The position numbers and the translations under genes were made by a program. From contig PYST01000052.1 of assembly GCA_003049485.1 (NCBI GenBank), forward strand, positions 62,001-126,000: a stretch of DNA of 64,000 nucleotides, written 5' to 3'. The notes beneath the pieces were generated by a model. The model was not told where the DNA came from and ran no database searches. It saw only the letters and a list, made by a program, of their open reading frames with translations. The stretch comes from Ophioceras dolichostomum (lineage: Eukaryota; Ascomycota; Sordariomycetes; Magnaporthales; Ophioceraceae). Positions 1 through 12,900 of the stretch are shown here, one piece after another. Within the stretch, counting starts at the first letter, position 1. Each line of letters begins with the position of its first letter.

Positions 1-1215
1 GGTGCCAACGAATCGACTCAGGCCATAGAACGCGTCGTGTCAGACGGAACTAAACCGATTCTGCTCCAGATTCAGCAAGCTTTCCCTTGATAATCCGGTG
101 TCACTCATGGTTTCTACATAGAGATCCAGGCGATCCAGGCAATGCGACGGCCCCAGAACCTGCATGCATTAGCTGGGAAATACAATTTAAAGGGACTCCG
201 TTCATATCAGGAAGTACGGGAGCAGCATGCTTGTACAAAGACACAGCCGCCGTGATTGACAAAGGAGGTGAGGGGGAGGGTCTTGGGGAAACGCCAGCAC
301 TGCAATGCACGCGGGAGTCGAGTTGGCAACGAATCGACGGGCTAAGCCTTCTTGTGCTCTCCGACGACACATCATGTAATACCCCATTGTCGATAGAATG
401 ACAGAGCACCGGGCTCCAGGTTATGGATTGAAGATCATCGGCTGAAGATAATGACGGAATCATGTGACCCCTCGCGTGATCGGCCTCACCTAAGCCGTCC
501 GGACACACACATCGGGGCGCACGGATCATTTTTCGCTACCTAATAGCTTGCTTCACCATCCCCCACCAACCTTTTTTTTTATGTTGGCCTCATTCTCCAG
601 CCCAAGCTGCGTACCACTCATCTGCTAACAGCCTGCGACTTTCGCTGGTGCTTCTCAAGGCTCCAGGTGTCTTCTGTGGCTCTCGTTTGGTTGCGCCGCT
701 CATTTTTTCCTTCTTTTCTAAGCGCGAACTCGGCTGCTTCGTGCTGCCGCTTCTCGGCATCGTTCGTCCTTCCTTTCTTGTTTCGTATCATCAACATGGT
801 AGCTTCCAGAGACGACTGTCGTATTGTCTTGGTTCTAGCATAACTGTAAGTAGCATCGCTGCCAGCCGCTGTCAATCATTTGCCTGCCTCTTCCCGGCCG
901 TTGCCCTCCTTTGCGAAAGCTTGGTTGAACCACACCTTCGGCCGGGTCCCGCTTCTGTTCTCCCCAAGCCTCCTCTCCCTCTCCAGGCCAAACTTCAGGA
1001 CGCGCCATGTCTTCCTTGTCCTCGTGCCCTGGACCAGGCCTTCTGGCGTGGCCACACAACCAATAATCTGCCCTCGACGGCAATCGTCGGGCCTCTGCCT
1101 CAGAGACGCCCGCTTCAGACTCTCTGCCAAAGTCTTCGCGTCAGTTCACCATGCTAACGACTCCTCCAGTATCTCTCGGTTTTCGGTCCCGCCCCGACCC
1201 TCCTCCGATCCAACG
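1..1215. other. Upstream region and 5' leader of PAT1
   Basis: I see no convincing coding sequence in positions 1-880. From about 540 the plus strand becomes pyrimidine-rich, with runs of T and CTTTC, as is common in fungal promoters and leaders. A consensus-like donor GTAAGT lies at 846-851, so the PAT1 leader may contain a 5' UTR intron. The reading frame is open upstream of 1216 back to 880, but that extension looks like noncoding leader (Ser/Pro/Leu-rich, not PAT1-like). Confidence 0.4.
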
Positions 1216-3899
1216 ATGTCGTTCTTCGGTTTCGATACGTCCGGCCATAACAAGGCCGCGCCGGGCTTCGCTCAGGCCCACGATCCGTTCGCTGGTCTCG
1301 GCCATGATGAAGATGCCACGGCGCTCGAGTTTGAGGACACATACGACGGACTCGGGGACCAGCTGGACGATGGCGACGACGCCTTCAACGACGACACATT
1401 TGGTGGTGGCTCCACCAGCGTCGGCAATGTCGGCAAGGACTTCGACTTCTTTGGACAAACCGCTACGGTTGCCGGTGTCATCGACGAGGAGCACACACGC
1501 TTCAAGCTCCAACACCCCGGCACCAGAGGCTCTGTCTCCGTCCCGGGCTATCAGCAGCCTGCTCCGAAGAAGCCCGCACCTGCGCGTTCCGGATATGAGA
1601 AGTATGCGGAGCCCGAGCCCGTCTCAGAGCTGCAGGTCGATGCCGCGTTGTGGGGCACGGTGCCGAAAAAGCAACCTGCCGCTGCGCCGGCGGCTGCCGT
1701 ACCTTCATCGACCTCAGCAGCTACCGCTGCTGGCCCTGCCGGCCGCAAGGTTATGAGCCTCGAAGAGGTCGAGGCGCAGATGATGCGACAGCAGGCAAAG
1801 AAGCCAGCCCAGCCCGAGCGAGCTCCAGTCTCTACTTCCCAGCAGCATGTCCCTGCCTCTGCGCCGCAACAACAGACTGGCGATTTCTTATATGCACAGC
1901 CCAAGTCTATGCCCCCTCCTGTCCCGTCGCCGTCTGATCACGGGCTTCCCCACGAAGCTGCTGCTGCATTTGCCCAGAGTCATCCTCAGGCCCCTCCTGT
2001 TACGATACTCCAGCGCCCGCAGTCGAAGCCGTCGCCCGCACCCGGCATGGGGCAGCCGCACGCTCCGTTCCAGCCTACACAGCAGCATCCGCAACAGATG
2101 CAGGGGCATAACCCGCGCCAGCAGGCTGCTCAGCATCACCAGCACCCTGGCCCATCGGGTCTTCCGACTCAAATCCTGCAAAACCCTAACCGCATACCAC
2201 CCTTCCCGTCCCAGCCGGCTCACCCCGGTCACCACCGGCAACAAAGCGCGCATATGATGCCACAGCCCCCGCAGCTCGCTCATCTCAGCGAGGAGGATAG
2301 GGCGGCGTATCTGGAGCAGGAGGCGCGCCGTGCCAAACGCAACCACAAGATCTTCATGCTCTCAAAGGACAACGGGATGATGACCCCACAGGACAAGAAC
2401 TTCATCACACGGATTCAGCTTCAACAGCTCGTCGCTGCTACGGGGAATCCCATTGAGCAGGGTTCGGATGACAACATAACCGAGGATTTCTACTACCAAG
2501 TCCACTGCCAGATCCGCGGCAGCCAGCGCCAGCATCCCGGTCAGCCGCTCAGCACCTTCGCTCAGACATACCTGTACCAGACGGGCAGCCGCCAGCATGG
2601 CTCCCGCCGTCAGCTCCGCGGACCCGAGAACCACGTCCAGCGCATGGAACAGCAGGTGCAGCGTGCCGTTGAGGCGGCCAAGAACAAACCCAAAAACAAG
2701 CAGCTCGTGATCGAGGGAAGCCTGGGGAAGATCTCCTTCAGCAACGCAAAGACGCCCAAGCCCTTGCTTAACATCAAGCGCGGCGATAGCAACACCGACG
2801 CGGCCCACCACCGCCCAACCAGCGCAGGTGGCAAGCAGCACGCCTCCTCCCACTCGAAGGTGATCGACCGCAAGACCGTGCTCGCCGACGTAGAGGATGT
2901 GTATAGCACGCTCATGCAGATGGAGGACCACGACCGCAAGATGCCACCGCCGACGCAGAGCGGCGGGCCAGACGCCGAATGGGTCCAGGAGGCCGATAGG
3001 CTCAACGGCCAGCTCTGGCGCGCCCTGAAGGTGCACGAGCCGATCGGCGCCACGGCGGTGCACCCCTTCATCGCGTTCCTCTCGTGCGCGAAGGGCAAGA
3101 AGGCGATCCCCCGCGTGTTCCGCCACCTGACGCACGAGCAGCGCACCACCGTCCTGACCATGATCGTCGTGCACCTGGACCAGCTCGACGTCGTGCGCGG
3201 CGCGGCCCAGGGCGGCAGCAGCGGGAGCGAGACGCTCCTCAACGCGGCCCTGCGCGAGAACATCGAGCTCTTCTCCGTCGCCGTGATGGGCACCATGTTC
3301 AACTTCATGGCCGAGGTCGGGCTCGACATCGTCACGGGCGTGCTGGGCATCATCTCCAGCCTGAACGTGGACCTCATCGCCCGCACTAGAATCGGGGCGT
3401 CCATGTTGACCATGATACTTAGCCGCGCTGAGATCCTGAAGCAGGCGGGAGTGCCGCAGGGAGTGCTGGACACGTGGTGCGTTTCTTATTTTCTCTTCCC
3501 TTCCCTTCCCTTCCAACCATCCGGACACGACGCCAGAGCTCTCCGGTGCTCTCCGGTGCTCTCTCTCTATAAAATGCTAACCACCAAACTTTTTTTTTCT
3601 TCCGATCCAGGGTCTCAACTTACAACAACTTTTTCAACGTCCTCGAGCCCACCCTCCCGCGCCTGTTCCCAGGTCCCGTAAACTCGGGCCAGGACATCTA
3701 CGTGTGGCAGCTACTGGCCGCGCTCGGCATCGGTGCCAACCAGGACCAGCAGCAGCGCCTCGTTCTAGGCGTCAAGGACCGCGTCATGGACACAGTCGCC
3801 GTGTCCAAGTCGCTGCCCCGTGACCTCGCCCAGAGTCGCCTTCAGGCCGTCAACCTATTTATGCGCTCCATCGGGCTGGATGTCGAGCTTCTTGTTTAG
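1216..3899 (+). CDS. PAT1 mRNA decapping / P-body factor
   Basis: Two exons, 1216-3476 and 3611-3899, give 849 residues. PAT1 proteins bridge deadenylated mRNA, the Lsm1-7 ring and the Dcp1/Dcp2 decapping enzyme in cytoplasmic P-bodies (family knowledge). The start at 1216 gives MSFFGFDTSG, followed by an acidic D/E/F/G-rich N-terminus, as in this family. Next comes a long Pro/Gln/Ala/His-rich linker. A conserved helical block follows, containing EEDRAAYLEQEARRAKRNHK and then a DKNFITRIQLQQL segment. The C-terminal alpha-helical Pat domain includes KAIPRVFRHLTHEQRTTVLT and ends at SIGLDVELLV. The intron (donor GTGCGT at 3477, acceptor CAG at 3608-3610) splits a Trp codon. Splicing joins ...VLDT-W-VSTYNNFFNVLEP without a frame break. 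An unspliced reading ends early at 3681. The gene converges on the Pol III subunit gene. Product identity is confident, and the 5' UTR is uncertain. Confidence 0.92.
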
Positions 3900-5038
3900 A
3901 ACAAGACTTGGAAGTTGGGAAGGAGAAGGACATTTGGTCGTTTGGCTGGTTTTTTCTTTTTTGGTCATCTTATTTTACTTTCTGACACCCGTACCCCATT
4001 TTTGGGTTGTTGTTCGATATGGAGTACCTAAGTACCTCACTAACTCTCTCTGCGTGCTTGGAGGGAAGGAGACCACGTCTAGAGGAGCATGGGGTCAGCT
4101 TCTCATTGCTGTTTTTATGGTGGCGGGCAGTTATTATTTGCTGTCTTGGAGAAAAAGAGAGTTCATGGATGGTCTCACGGGGGATGACAGCTAAGACAGA
4201 CAGACAGACGCTTTTGAGTGGAAAATATCGAGAGGGAAAATCCTCTTGGGAGGGTGTGTGCCAGAACGGCACCTCTACGTTGCGAGTAGGGAGGCGAGTT
4301 CGCCCAGCATCCATCCTGTGTCCGGACACGCTGGGCTTAGGGGAGACCTGATACTTTAAGCACAAGAGAAATTATTGGTCTCTGAATGGCCATAACTTTA
4401 CCCAGAGTTGTAGGAGAACATGACACATGCGAGCACTCCTGAGCGGGATGCCCAAGCGTTGGGGGCGAGACGTGAGTTTTGGGGACATTCTGGCTGGTCA
4501 GATCGAGATATGGTAGTGTCTAAGCATACGTTGAGAGGTACCCATGCTGAGGGGGGCCGACGGGACAGCTGTCAGGCAGCGGATGGAGGGCGATGTCTGA
4601 TATCTGTGATGGATCGTTGGAGGATGGCCTCCCAGTTGGCTAGCGTTGAAGCTGAAAGAGCTCTTCTTTACTTTCAGTAGTGTGTCATGCGACCCCGCCT
4701 AGTATACGGAGTATGAACACACTCGCTCGAGCCTGCGGGATCGTGAGCGTCGCGGCAACCTAACGTTCCCAAGAACGTGTCCACCAAACAGAGCAAGCAA
4801 GGAAAGTGTTTTTGCTGTCTATCAACCATGCCATTTTTTACCAGTCCTAATTCTCGCCCCCAAAACGCCGTGTCCTCGGATGCCGCGGATCTACTGATAT
4901 CAAAAGTGCCGTTCCCAAGCCCAGGGCGGATTGGGAGGCAAAGACAACACCAACTCAGAGCATCCGCCCCAAGGTGAAACCCAGCAACCCGAAGCAAGAC
5001 CAGCCCGAGATAAACTTATGCGAGCCACACAAGGAAGT
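3900..5038. other. Convergent intergenic region PAT1 / RPC37
   Basis: This is the 3' flank of both convergent genes. It contains a T-rich stretch just after the PAT1 stop (3945-3985), which probably includes its 3' UTR. I see no supported coding sequence. The short open frames here have no recognisable motif and no codon bias. Confidence 0.5.
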
Positions 5039-6694
5039 CTAATCCAGCTCCATAGCCGTAGCCTTCGAGGCCCCCGCGCCGCCACCGCGCTTGGAGGAGC
5101 CAGCCGCTGTCACGGTGCCCGAAGCCTTCGGACGGCCCGACTTGCCCTTCTTCGCATCACCCGCGACGTTCTTGCCCTTAGACGCCGCCGCCTTGCCCCC
5201 ACCGCCCTTCTTCTCCTTTTCCTTCTCCTTCTTAACCTGCTCCTCGGCTGGGGTAGCAGCAGCAGTCGCAGCAACAGCAGCAGTGGCTGCGCCCATCCCT
5301 CCTCCCCATCCCACTTCTCCCCTCTCCCTCGCACTAACGCGATGCAAAAGTTCATCCTCATCCCACTTCGTGCCCAGCGCCGCGACCCGTTCTGCCAGGC
5401 TTTCATCATTAGCCGGAGCCGGTGCAGCAGCAGTGTCTTTCTTCCCCACCTCTTCCGCCCCCCTACCTTCTGCACCTCCTCCTCCACCCCCGTCATCATC
5501 CTCCTTCCCCTTGCCCTTCCCCTTAACATCACCCGCGGCAGCTGATGATATCGCAGCAGCAGCAGAAGCAGCGGCAATAGCAGCAACGACATCCGGATCC
5601 AGCCCCCGGTTTAGGAAGCTCTCCTCGTACAGCGCCCAGGAATCGTCAGAGCTCTCGTCCACGTACGTCAGCCGTCGCCACGGCTCCAGCTGCACGACCC
5701 TCAGCCGGTCCGCCATCGTCTCCGTGACGTGTCGCTCGTCGTTCTCAACCGCCCCGGCAGACTTGACCGTCATGTGGATGCCCCGCGCGGCGGTGCCGCC
5801 ACCACCAGCACTATTGCCACCGCCTTGGCCAGCAGCAGCGCCCGAAGCGCCCCCGCCACTGCCGCCGCCAGAAGAGGAGCCGTCGTTGTCGCGCGTACGC
5901 CTGACTGAGCGCTCCATGTCAGCTTTGGCGTCGATGTGGTGCAGTTGCGGCCGGAGGTGCGCTATGGAGGTTATTGGTGTGAGGTGTACATTTTCTGTGG
6001 ACAGTCCAGTCCGTCAAACATCAGCATTTTATCCATCGTTGGAGAGCGGACGGCGACGCGCTGAGAGCAGACTTGGGAGACTGGGAGAGGAGAGGGGAGA
6101 GATACTACACTCACCACCACTGAAAACACCCATCATATACCTCGTCTGCCCATCCCCCACAACAACCTGTCCCCCCAGCGTCTGATTCCTCAGCACCTTG
6201 TCCCTTCTGATCGCCTCGTTGAAGTCCGCCGCGCCGATGCCCCCACCCACGACCTCGATGTCGTCGTCGGGGTCCCCTCTTTTGCTGCTAGCAGCCATCC
6301 TGACGGGCGGCGCGCCTATCCCGAACCCGCCCGCGAGGCCGTGCGTGCCGCCCGCCTTCGCCGCGACGGACTTGGAGAGGGCCTTGCCCCAGGTGACGCC
6401 CTTCGCCTTGTCGTAGGAGACTGCGTGGCCGAGCGGCACGTCGAGCTCGACCATTCCGGAGTCGGGCTTGAGGCGGATCTCGGAGGGCTGGGGGAGGTCA
6501 TCTTTGCGGTTGGGGTGCTGGAGGACGAGGAGCTGTTGGTGGGCGGGGAGCTGGGGTTTGAGGAGGACGGTGTAGGTTGCTATAACGGGGTCGTCGTCGT
6601 CGTCGTCTGGGTCAAGGCCTGGGTCGGAGTCGAGGTCCATGACTGCTGGTGGGACTGGGGGTCGTTGTGGCGAATCTATCGTCTCTGGTGGCAT
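5039..6694 (-). CDS. RNA polymerase III subunit Rpc37/RPC5 (Sin-like)
   Basis: Exon 1 is 6694-6115 and exon 2 is 5994-5039, giving 511 residues. The family (RPC5/Sin, yeast Rpc37) forms the TFIIF-like Rpc37-Rpc53 heterodimer of nuclear RNA polymerase III and acts in termination and reinitiation (established knowledge). The start MPPETIDSPQ precedes an Asp-rich tract and then DDPVIATYTVLLKPQLP, the typical entry strand of the dimerisation barrel. GHAVSYDKAKGVTWG and a conserved block after the splice (VHLTPITSIAHLRPQLHHID) follow. The intron (donor GTGAGT, acceptor CAG at 5997-5995) is supported because it restores that HLTP..LRPQLHHID block. The C-terminal half has a WRRLTYVDESSDDSWALYEE segment and is otherwise low-complexity (Ala, Gly, Lys), ending KATAMELD. 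The gene symbol follows the yeast name. The identity rests on motif memory, not a search. Confidence 0.85.
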
Positions 6695-8819
6695 CTTTGT
6701 GGGAGAGGGTGAGAGTGTATGTGGACTGACTGATCGCCGGGAAGCTGCTGGTCGCGTCGCGAGATTTGAAGTCGAGAGCTTCTGAGGGTGGGGATTCGGC
6801 AAAAAATAATGACGAAGGTTCACTGATAAGATAAGGAGCTCGCCGGGGCCTCCCCACATCAGCACTGTGGTTTGCCCCTCAATGCGCTGTGGGGATAATC
6901 TGTTCTGTTCTGCGTGTTCGTCTTCAGCCAACGATCTGACAAAATATGCATGAAAACTCTACTCATGGAAGATGTTATTCATCTCATAAAACCTAAACCG
7001 AAACTCCGAGAAACCTGCTGACGAAACTTGTGCCTGCTCTGACTATCGCTCCCAGAGAGAGAAGCCAACCGCTGGTTATCGACGCCTGCCCAAGCTGGAA
7101 CGCGGCTTGTCTCCTGGTTTGTCCCCTGGTTTGTCTCTGACCTTCGTGACTCCTTTGTGGAGGACTTTGCATTTCATACCATTCCATGGTACTTTACTTA
7201 CTCATTCTCGTTCTCCTCTTCCTATTCCTAATCTTAGATCCGATCGTCAAGCGTAAAGTTAGTTAGTCTATCGTACCTTCTTTCATTATTATCCGGTTGG
7301 TGGGCTAGAGAATGCTTGTTCTCTAATGACCCTTGGCATCTGGATTATAGGCCATCGTATGAGGCAGAGACCCTGGCGACGCAACGAACCATGAGATATA
7401 GTATATAGAAACTGCTCAAACGATGCTCACTGCTGCCCCTCTTTAGCCTAAAGTACCAGCCAGCGATAAGGTCGCGTCCCTAGAATTCTTGAGAGGCGAA
7501 ACCTCGCGAATCTTGCTATTGAGCCAACAAGGCTCTCATGACCATGCAGTCCCCTGCATTGGGGGCCGTCAACTGGCCATCCCTTCGTAATGGATCCTCC
7601 AATCCACGGCAGAAGAACCGCAGCTTATGGCTTGCTGAAGACATTCCTGGCAGTTGCTTCGTCCCCCTTTGGTGTTCCCTGGCACTGGTCACAGTCCGCG
7701 CGGACGATGTAGATTCGACTACTGGACTGCTTTGAAACCCTGGAACATGGAACCGCGAGGCGTCGGGGTAAGGGTTTTTCCCCAACGAGGGGACTGTTTT
7801 CCCTCGGATTTTTCAACAACATAATCGTGGAAACTACCTAGCTAAATAACATACTACTGTGCGCAAACATGCTAGGCCGGATCACAAGGCATCTATCTGC
7901 TATCAAGACCGAGCCCTCCCGCCTGGAGTAGCCCAGGACGTGAGACTGACTACAGTGATCTCACCAACCGGCAGCTAGCAGGGCGTGTATTGGAATGGAG
8001 TGTGAAGCGAAGCCCTTCGTACTACTTCTCCTATGAAGGGGCCGTCTATGATGCACACTAGAAGTGGTGCATTGCGCTTTTGACTTCCAAGAATATGCTC
8101 GTAAGGCGAGTGAGCTGACCAGCAGCAGTAGGACGAGATACTGACGAGCCTCGCTACGGCGCCGGATCAGGACGGGACGTTCAGCGGGTGGCCGGGCGCA
8201 TTCCACCCATGTATCCTGCCAATACCTCCGTGGGATGGAGGTAGCGTACTGTCACGACATCACGTTTAGAAGCTCGGTCCCCGTTTCGGTTTTTGAGGTC
8301 GGTGATGGCCGAATACCTATTCGGCGAGTTAGGGTATTCTTTATTATCCCCTTTTCGAAGTAGAGGAAGGGGGAGGGGCTAGCTAGTAGCGGCCAAAGTA
8401 GGGGCCAAGCCAGTAGTGGCCAAGCTAGTAGGGGCGTGTCTCCTTCTCGTATCTCATTCTGCTCTTCTTTAAACGATACTTTTCATCCATCTGCTTGCCC
8501 CCTCCTCGCCGTCTGTGCCCAAAGTCTGCTCCTCCAACGCTGTTCCTGATGTTCATCTCACAATTATTGTCTTGGTATGTATTGTCCCCCCGAAGAAAAC
8601 GGCTAATCTCCTCCTCCCAGGGTCTCGCTTACTGTACTTCGCTCGCATAGCAGGCCTCCTCGGCCTCGGCCAGGTAGATGGGCGAGGTGCCCGCCTCCGG
8701 GTGTTCTATACGGTAGCTTGGCCGTGAAGGCCTGGTGGTTAGGTGTGGACAGGCACTGGGGAGAGCTTCTTGCTAGGTTGTATGCAGTTAAAGGGGGGAG
8801 GGGGGACTGTTCTGGAGTG
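6695..8819. other. Intergenic region, no supported gene
   Basis: This is about 2.1 kb between the divergent side of RPC37 and the 3' end of the next gene. Open frames are short and have no family signature. The proximal 300 bases presumably carry the RPC37 promoter. A short degenerate repeat lies at 8378-8437. Confidence 0.45.
8378..8437. repeat. Degenerate short tandem repeat (GTAG-GGCCAAG units)
   Basis: Three to four imperfect copies of a roughly 15-20-bp unit of the form CTAGTAGNGGCCAAG follow one another, ending in CTAGTAGGGGCGTG. The units differ by single bases and small gaps. Confidence 0.4.
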
Positions 8820-9566
8820 CTAAACGAAAGATGTCGACGAACCTTGGCAATACGTGTCAGCTAGGCCGAGAGTGTCCCAGACCGATTCAGACCACCCGTT
8901 AAGCCTGTCCCGCACTTGGAGCGCCAGCCGGAGCCCCTCGCAAGCCACCGGTCCTTGGCGGCTGGGGAGTGGCGAAGGAGGAACATCTTGATGAGGGCCC
9001 GGGGGCAAAAGCTCGCCAGGGGGGAGCGGGGCGGGGTGTGGCTGGCCGCGGTAGATATTCCGGGGCGGAATGAGACCGTGCCGTCGCCGTCGAACTGGCG
9101 GCAGCGGTCTGGCAGGTGGCTGCTCCTCCGGAGTGGTGTTGTCGACTAGCGAAGGCGGTCCGGCGGGTGGCTGATCCTTCGGGATTGTCGCGTTGACTTC
9201 GCCCGAATGGTCGGGCCTGATAAGCGGGACCTGAAGGACGCCATCACTGTTATACAGGTTCTGCAACGCGATGAGCTCTTCGTTGTTGAGCTCGATTAAT
9301 TTGAGCGATCGATTCGGTTTGATCTCAATCTGCTGGCCGGGCTCGACTTCGACTAGCGGGACCTCGAGCTTCTGACCGGGTGGGATCTTGTCTATCTGGT
9401 CGTAGGGGATTTGGAGCGAAAATGCCTTGATCACGTCGGGGCCGTCCGGGGTGGTGGCGAACCCCAGCTCGACCCTGATCTTAGTGGGCTCATCTAAGGG
9501 CTGGGGCCCGGGGTCGGCGGCGGCGATCTTGGCCTTCTTTTGATTCCTTTTCTTTTTGCCAGGCAT
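8820..9566 (-). CDS. Hypothetical protein with basic N-terminus
   Basis: A single-exon frame of 248 residues. I do not recognise the family. It starts MPGKKKRNQKKAKIAAADPG, a lysine-rich tail resembling a nuclear-localisation or RNA-binding extension. An orderly, charged 100-residue segment follows (TKIRVELGFATTPDGPDVIK, LQIPYDQIDKIPPGQKLEVP, IEIKPNRSLKLIELNNEELI) with the alternation expected of beta strands. After about residue 130 the protein becomes Pro/Arg-rich and less convincing, so the true 3' end may involve an intron I cannot place. The N-terminal half looks coding by composition. No operon-like context applies in a fungus, and the next recognised gene is RPC37. Confidence 0.5.
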   Translation of the reverse strand: MPGKKKRNQKKAKIAAADPGPQPLDEPTKIRVELGFATTPDGPDVIKAFSLQIPYDQIDKIPPGQKLEVPLVEVEPGQQIEIKPNRSLKLIELNNEELIALQNLYNSDGVLQVPLIRPDHSGEVNATIPKDQPPAGPPSLVDNTTPEEQPPARPLPPVRRRRHGLIPPRNIYRGQPHPAPLPPGELLPPGPHQDVPPSPLPSRQGPVACEGLRLALQVRDRLNGWSESVWDTLGLADTYCQGSSTSFV

Positions 9567-9841
9567 TTCTTCTGTTTGTGGGAGGGTTTTTGGACTTCAC
9601 GTTAAGTTGTATGGAGATAGGGATGAGGGATGATCTGCTTGAATCGGGCAAAGAATGTGCACGAAAATGACACGGGGGCGGCGGTGGCTTTCGCAGAAGG
9701 TCAAGGACTTTTCAGGCACGGTCTTCCGATCCAAGGAGATGCCAGCGCCACTCGCAGAATAGGAAGGAGTGGTCTTGCCTCTGTCCTGGTAGTTGCCCCG
9801 AGAGCGTGGAGAGATGCGTCTCTTCTAGCCACCTCCCAGGC

Positions 9842-9913
9842 TCGCAGGTCCTTGCCATCCCGCAGATCCTTGCCATCTCGCAGTTTCTTGCCATCTCGCA
9901 GGTCCTTCTGCTC
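9842..9913. repeat. 18-bp tandem repeat, four units
   Basis: Four head-to-tail 18-bp units at 9842, 9860, 9878 and 9896 share the core CGCAG..CTTGCCATC. The last unit diverges at its end. The period is a multiple of three, so translated frames show a six-residue repeat (LPSRRS on plus, KDLRDG on minus), but no gene is established here. Confidence 0.75.
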
Positions 9914-12900
9914 AAGGGTGCATCCTCCTTCCAGGGCGGGATGTATTGATGGGACATCAGGAACGCCGATCGGAAACCACAACGAGGAGGGAAGAGCGTA
10001 GTGTGGATGATGGGATGGTCAGAAAAGGAAAGACTTGGTGGCGGCCAGAGAAGGAGAGACTTGGTGCGAGTCCAGGGTGGAGATGTCGAGGTTCGAGATG
10101 GTCCTATTTGAAAAAAAGAAAAGAAACGGTTGGGGCGGGTGGTCGAGGTGCTGAGACAGGAGGTTGACAGTAGAGCTCGCAGAGGAGTGGAGGGCTGGAA
10201 GCTGCCTGTTGAAAGAAAACTTGCAGAGCAGCGCCACCGGTCGGTGAAGTGTTTTGAACAGCAGAGAGGGAACAGTGGCCTAAATGTACCAAGCCGCCGA
10301 TCGAAGAATCTGCTCGCTGCTGGAAGAGGCTGGCCCCACTCTCAGCTCTGGGTCTCCTCGTTTGTCCTATGAGCATTGGCAGCCTCAGTGCCTGGGCACA
10401 ATTCCAGAACTGCCCTCCTCCCAAGTTGTCAATACGGCCAGCAAATACTCGACAAGCCTTGATATTGGTCATTGTCCAAAACTTCGTTGCCGAGGAGGTT
10501 GCTCTTACCGAAGATAGAAGATGAGGAATTCGTCGACCATTTCGTTCGTCCCTCGTCTTCGTGGGCTCGAGGTCGGAGGGTTTGCCCTGCGAGAACTGGA
10601 GCTGGTACCTCGGAGCCATTGAGCCTTCGACCGTGATAAAGAAGAAACGGTACGTGGATCTCGATGCACATTTGACTGTTTGGCTGTAGGCGAGCTCTCC
10701 GGGATTCAGGACACGCGAGGCTGATCAGGCTGCGACCGTCCCCGACTAAGCAGAGATAGAGAGAATCTCCACGAGTCGAAATTCAAGCCTCTTTAGCTCC
10801 CCTCGCTGGCGACTTCGCTCCTGGCGAATGCTGGCCATCGCTATCAATTCGTGCGTACCGTTCTCCGTTCGCCAGCTTCCTCGATAGCCTTCTCCTCCGG
10901 TCCCGCCACTTGCTGATTTAGTTTTCAGCACGCGTAGAACGTCAGAGAAAATGTGAAGAGTTGTTGACGTGCAACCTGGAACACGCTACTGGTCGGCAAT
11001 TTCCAGTTTGTCACACCCCTCCATTTTTCCCCCTCCCGTTTAGTTGGAAGCGCTCGCGTTGCTGCGCCGGAGGAGCCAGCAAGCCGATTGGAAAGGGATT
11101 GGTCTTCCTCCTCCAACAACCTCCGAATCCTCCCATCTACTGAACAACCTTGGCAACAACTAACCCCCACCTCGCTAGCACAGCAACTAGGACACCGCTG
11201 GTTCCTGCCCTTTGCTGGTCGGTTTCTCGCGTGCCCACACTCCACCTGCACGGGCTCGCGGCGAAGAAGCACCATCCTCGCAGCCAGAGCAGCAGCATCC
11301 AGAACCGGATCAACAGCGGTTCCTCTTTCTTATACCCTTGACACGGCCAGGTCTCGCCGACGTCGACACGCGCGAGCTCCTTTCACAATAAGCCAGCCAA
11401 GGAGCAGTAGTGGCCCCCGGCCCTGTGCGTGACGGGGCTCCCTCCCGCGTTGGTGAGGTAGAGCTGTCGATGAAGGCCACTCCATTTGCGAAATCTTGTC
11501 GCACTTTGTTGCTGGAGGGTATGTGAACAACACGATGACCCTATTCCTAGATACATCTAAGGGCTGTCTGTTTGTTATATGCTCTCCTGGCTAACATCGA
11601 GATGCCTTTGTCTTTTCGCAGAGCGACGCCCAGGAACACAACGGTGTCCTTTCTATATGTAATCCTGCACAACCGACGAAAGCGCTTCTAGTATTGCTCT
11701 AAGTAGTATTTGAATCCGGCGATGACTTCTGGGCAATCCTCCTCGACCTTCCCAGGCGGCTACATGAAGACCTCCTTCGTCATCTGCCGTGGCGATAAGC
11801 GAGACGCGGCGAAGTAGGAGCAGGATCAGCCCGCTTTCCTTGAATTCCCCCCGAGAAGCAGCTCAAGGAGAATAAAGCTAAGACTACCGCGCAAAGGGAC
11901 TCGGAAAACTTTAGCTTCGAGCAGCAATATGCTCTCTTGTTTCGGGGCTCCCTGCGCCTCCAGTCGTACTCGATGTGCCATGGTGTTGCTGAACCAGCAT
12001 TCAAGCAACGAGTTTGTTAGACAGACAATCCGCTTATAAAAGCTGCAAATTCACAGATCCTCTGGCCGCCCCCATTCGAGTCGCATCGAGCCCGACCGGA
12101 AAATGTCGAGTCTTCGGTAAGTCATTTCCAAACAAGAAAAAAAGCGATCTCTGCTAGCGGGGAGCTGTACTGACCACAGTGGCCGAATTTCTCGGCTTTT
12201 AATACGGCCTCTGCGGCTTGACACGAATGCACAAGGCATTCGAACGGACGGCGATAGGTTCGTCCCTGATGATATGCTGGGGGCGGGCCGATCTGACAGG
12301 TCACCACCTGAGCAGCTGGCAATCAAGCAGGACCCGACACACCGTGGCGTTTCGCCAGGCAAATCCATAATGAAAGGTCACGGCTGCGAGGACGGTGACT
12401 CTCTCGACTGTACGTAGGTGAGCTCGTTTCCCATCTGGCGAGTCCTTGACTTCGAGTATGACTGGGGGCGCGGGGAGCGTCAATATCTACAAGAGTTCGT
12501 GCGGCGTGATCGTCGACCTATGTATCATGGGAGCCTACCTAGGCTTCTCCGATGATCGGGTCCACTGGACTAGGCCTCTAGGTGCCTGATAGGCTATGCC
12601 AGGTAGAGGAAGCTTAGGACAAGGGCAAAAGACAAGTCAGTGACACCTCCTCATTCTTCAATCTGCGTGCGATCATCAAGCCTCTTTTTTTGCCTACACT
12701 TGATACGTTGGTAGAAAATGATCGATATCAAGCAGAGACCGTGGTCCTCAGCCAAACGCAGGCCAAATTCTGCGCGCCATGCCTACAACCATCACAGCCA
12801 CATCTGATGCGGGAGGTGCCGACCAGCGTCCGGAACAATGGACAGCACGGTCTTCAGCACGGTATGCTTTTATGTCTGCTCGTGGCCCGAAAGGTACCAT

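Noticed and set aside
2362..3528. Long minus-strand open frame (388 aa) across the PAT1 gene
   Set aside because: It is antisense to the conserved PAT1 C-terminal domain, is Asp/His/Val-biased as expected from GC-rich shadow frames, and has no family motif.
5091..6185. Plus-strand open frame (364 aa) opposite RPC37
   Set aside because: It is a Ser/Pro/Ala-rich shadow of the low-complexity C-terminus of RPC37 and runs through its intron.
9842..9913. Possible CRISPR-like array
   Set aside because: The units are contiguous with no spacers, the period is 18 bp, and the host is eukaryotic. It is a simple tandem repeat.
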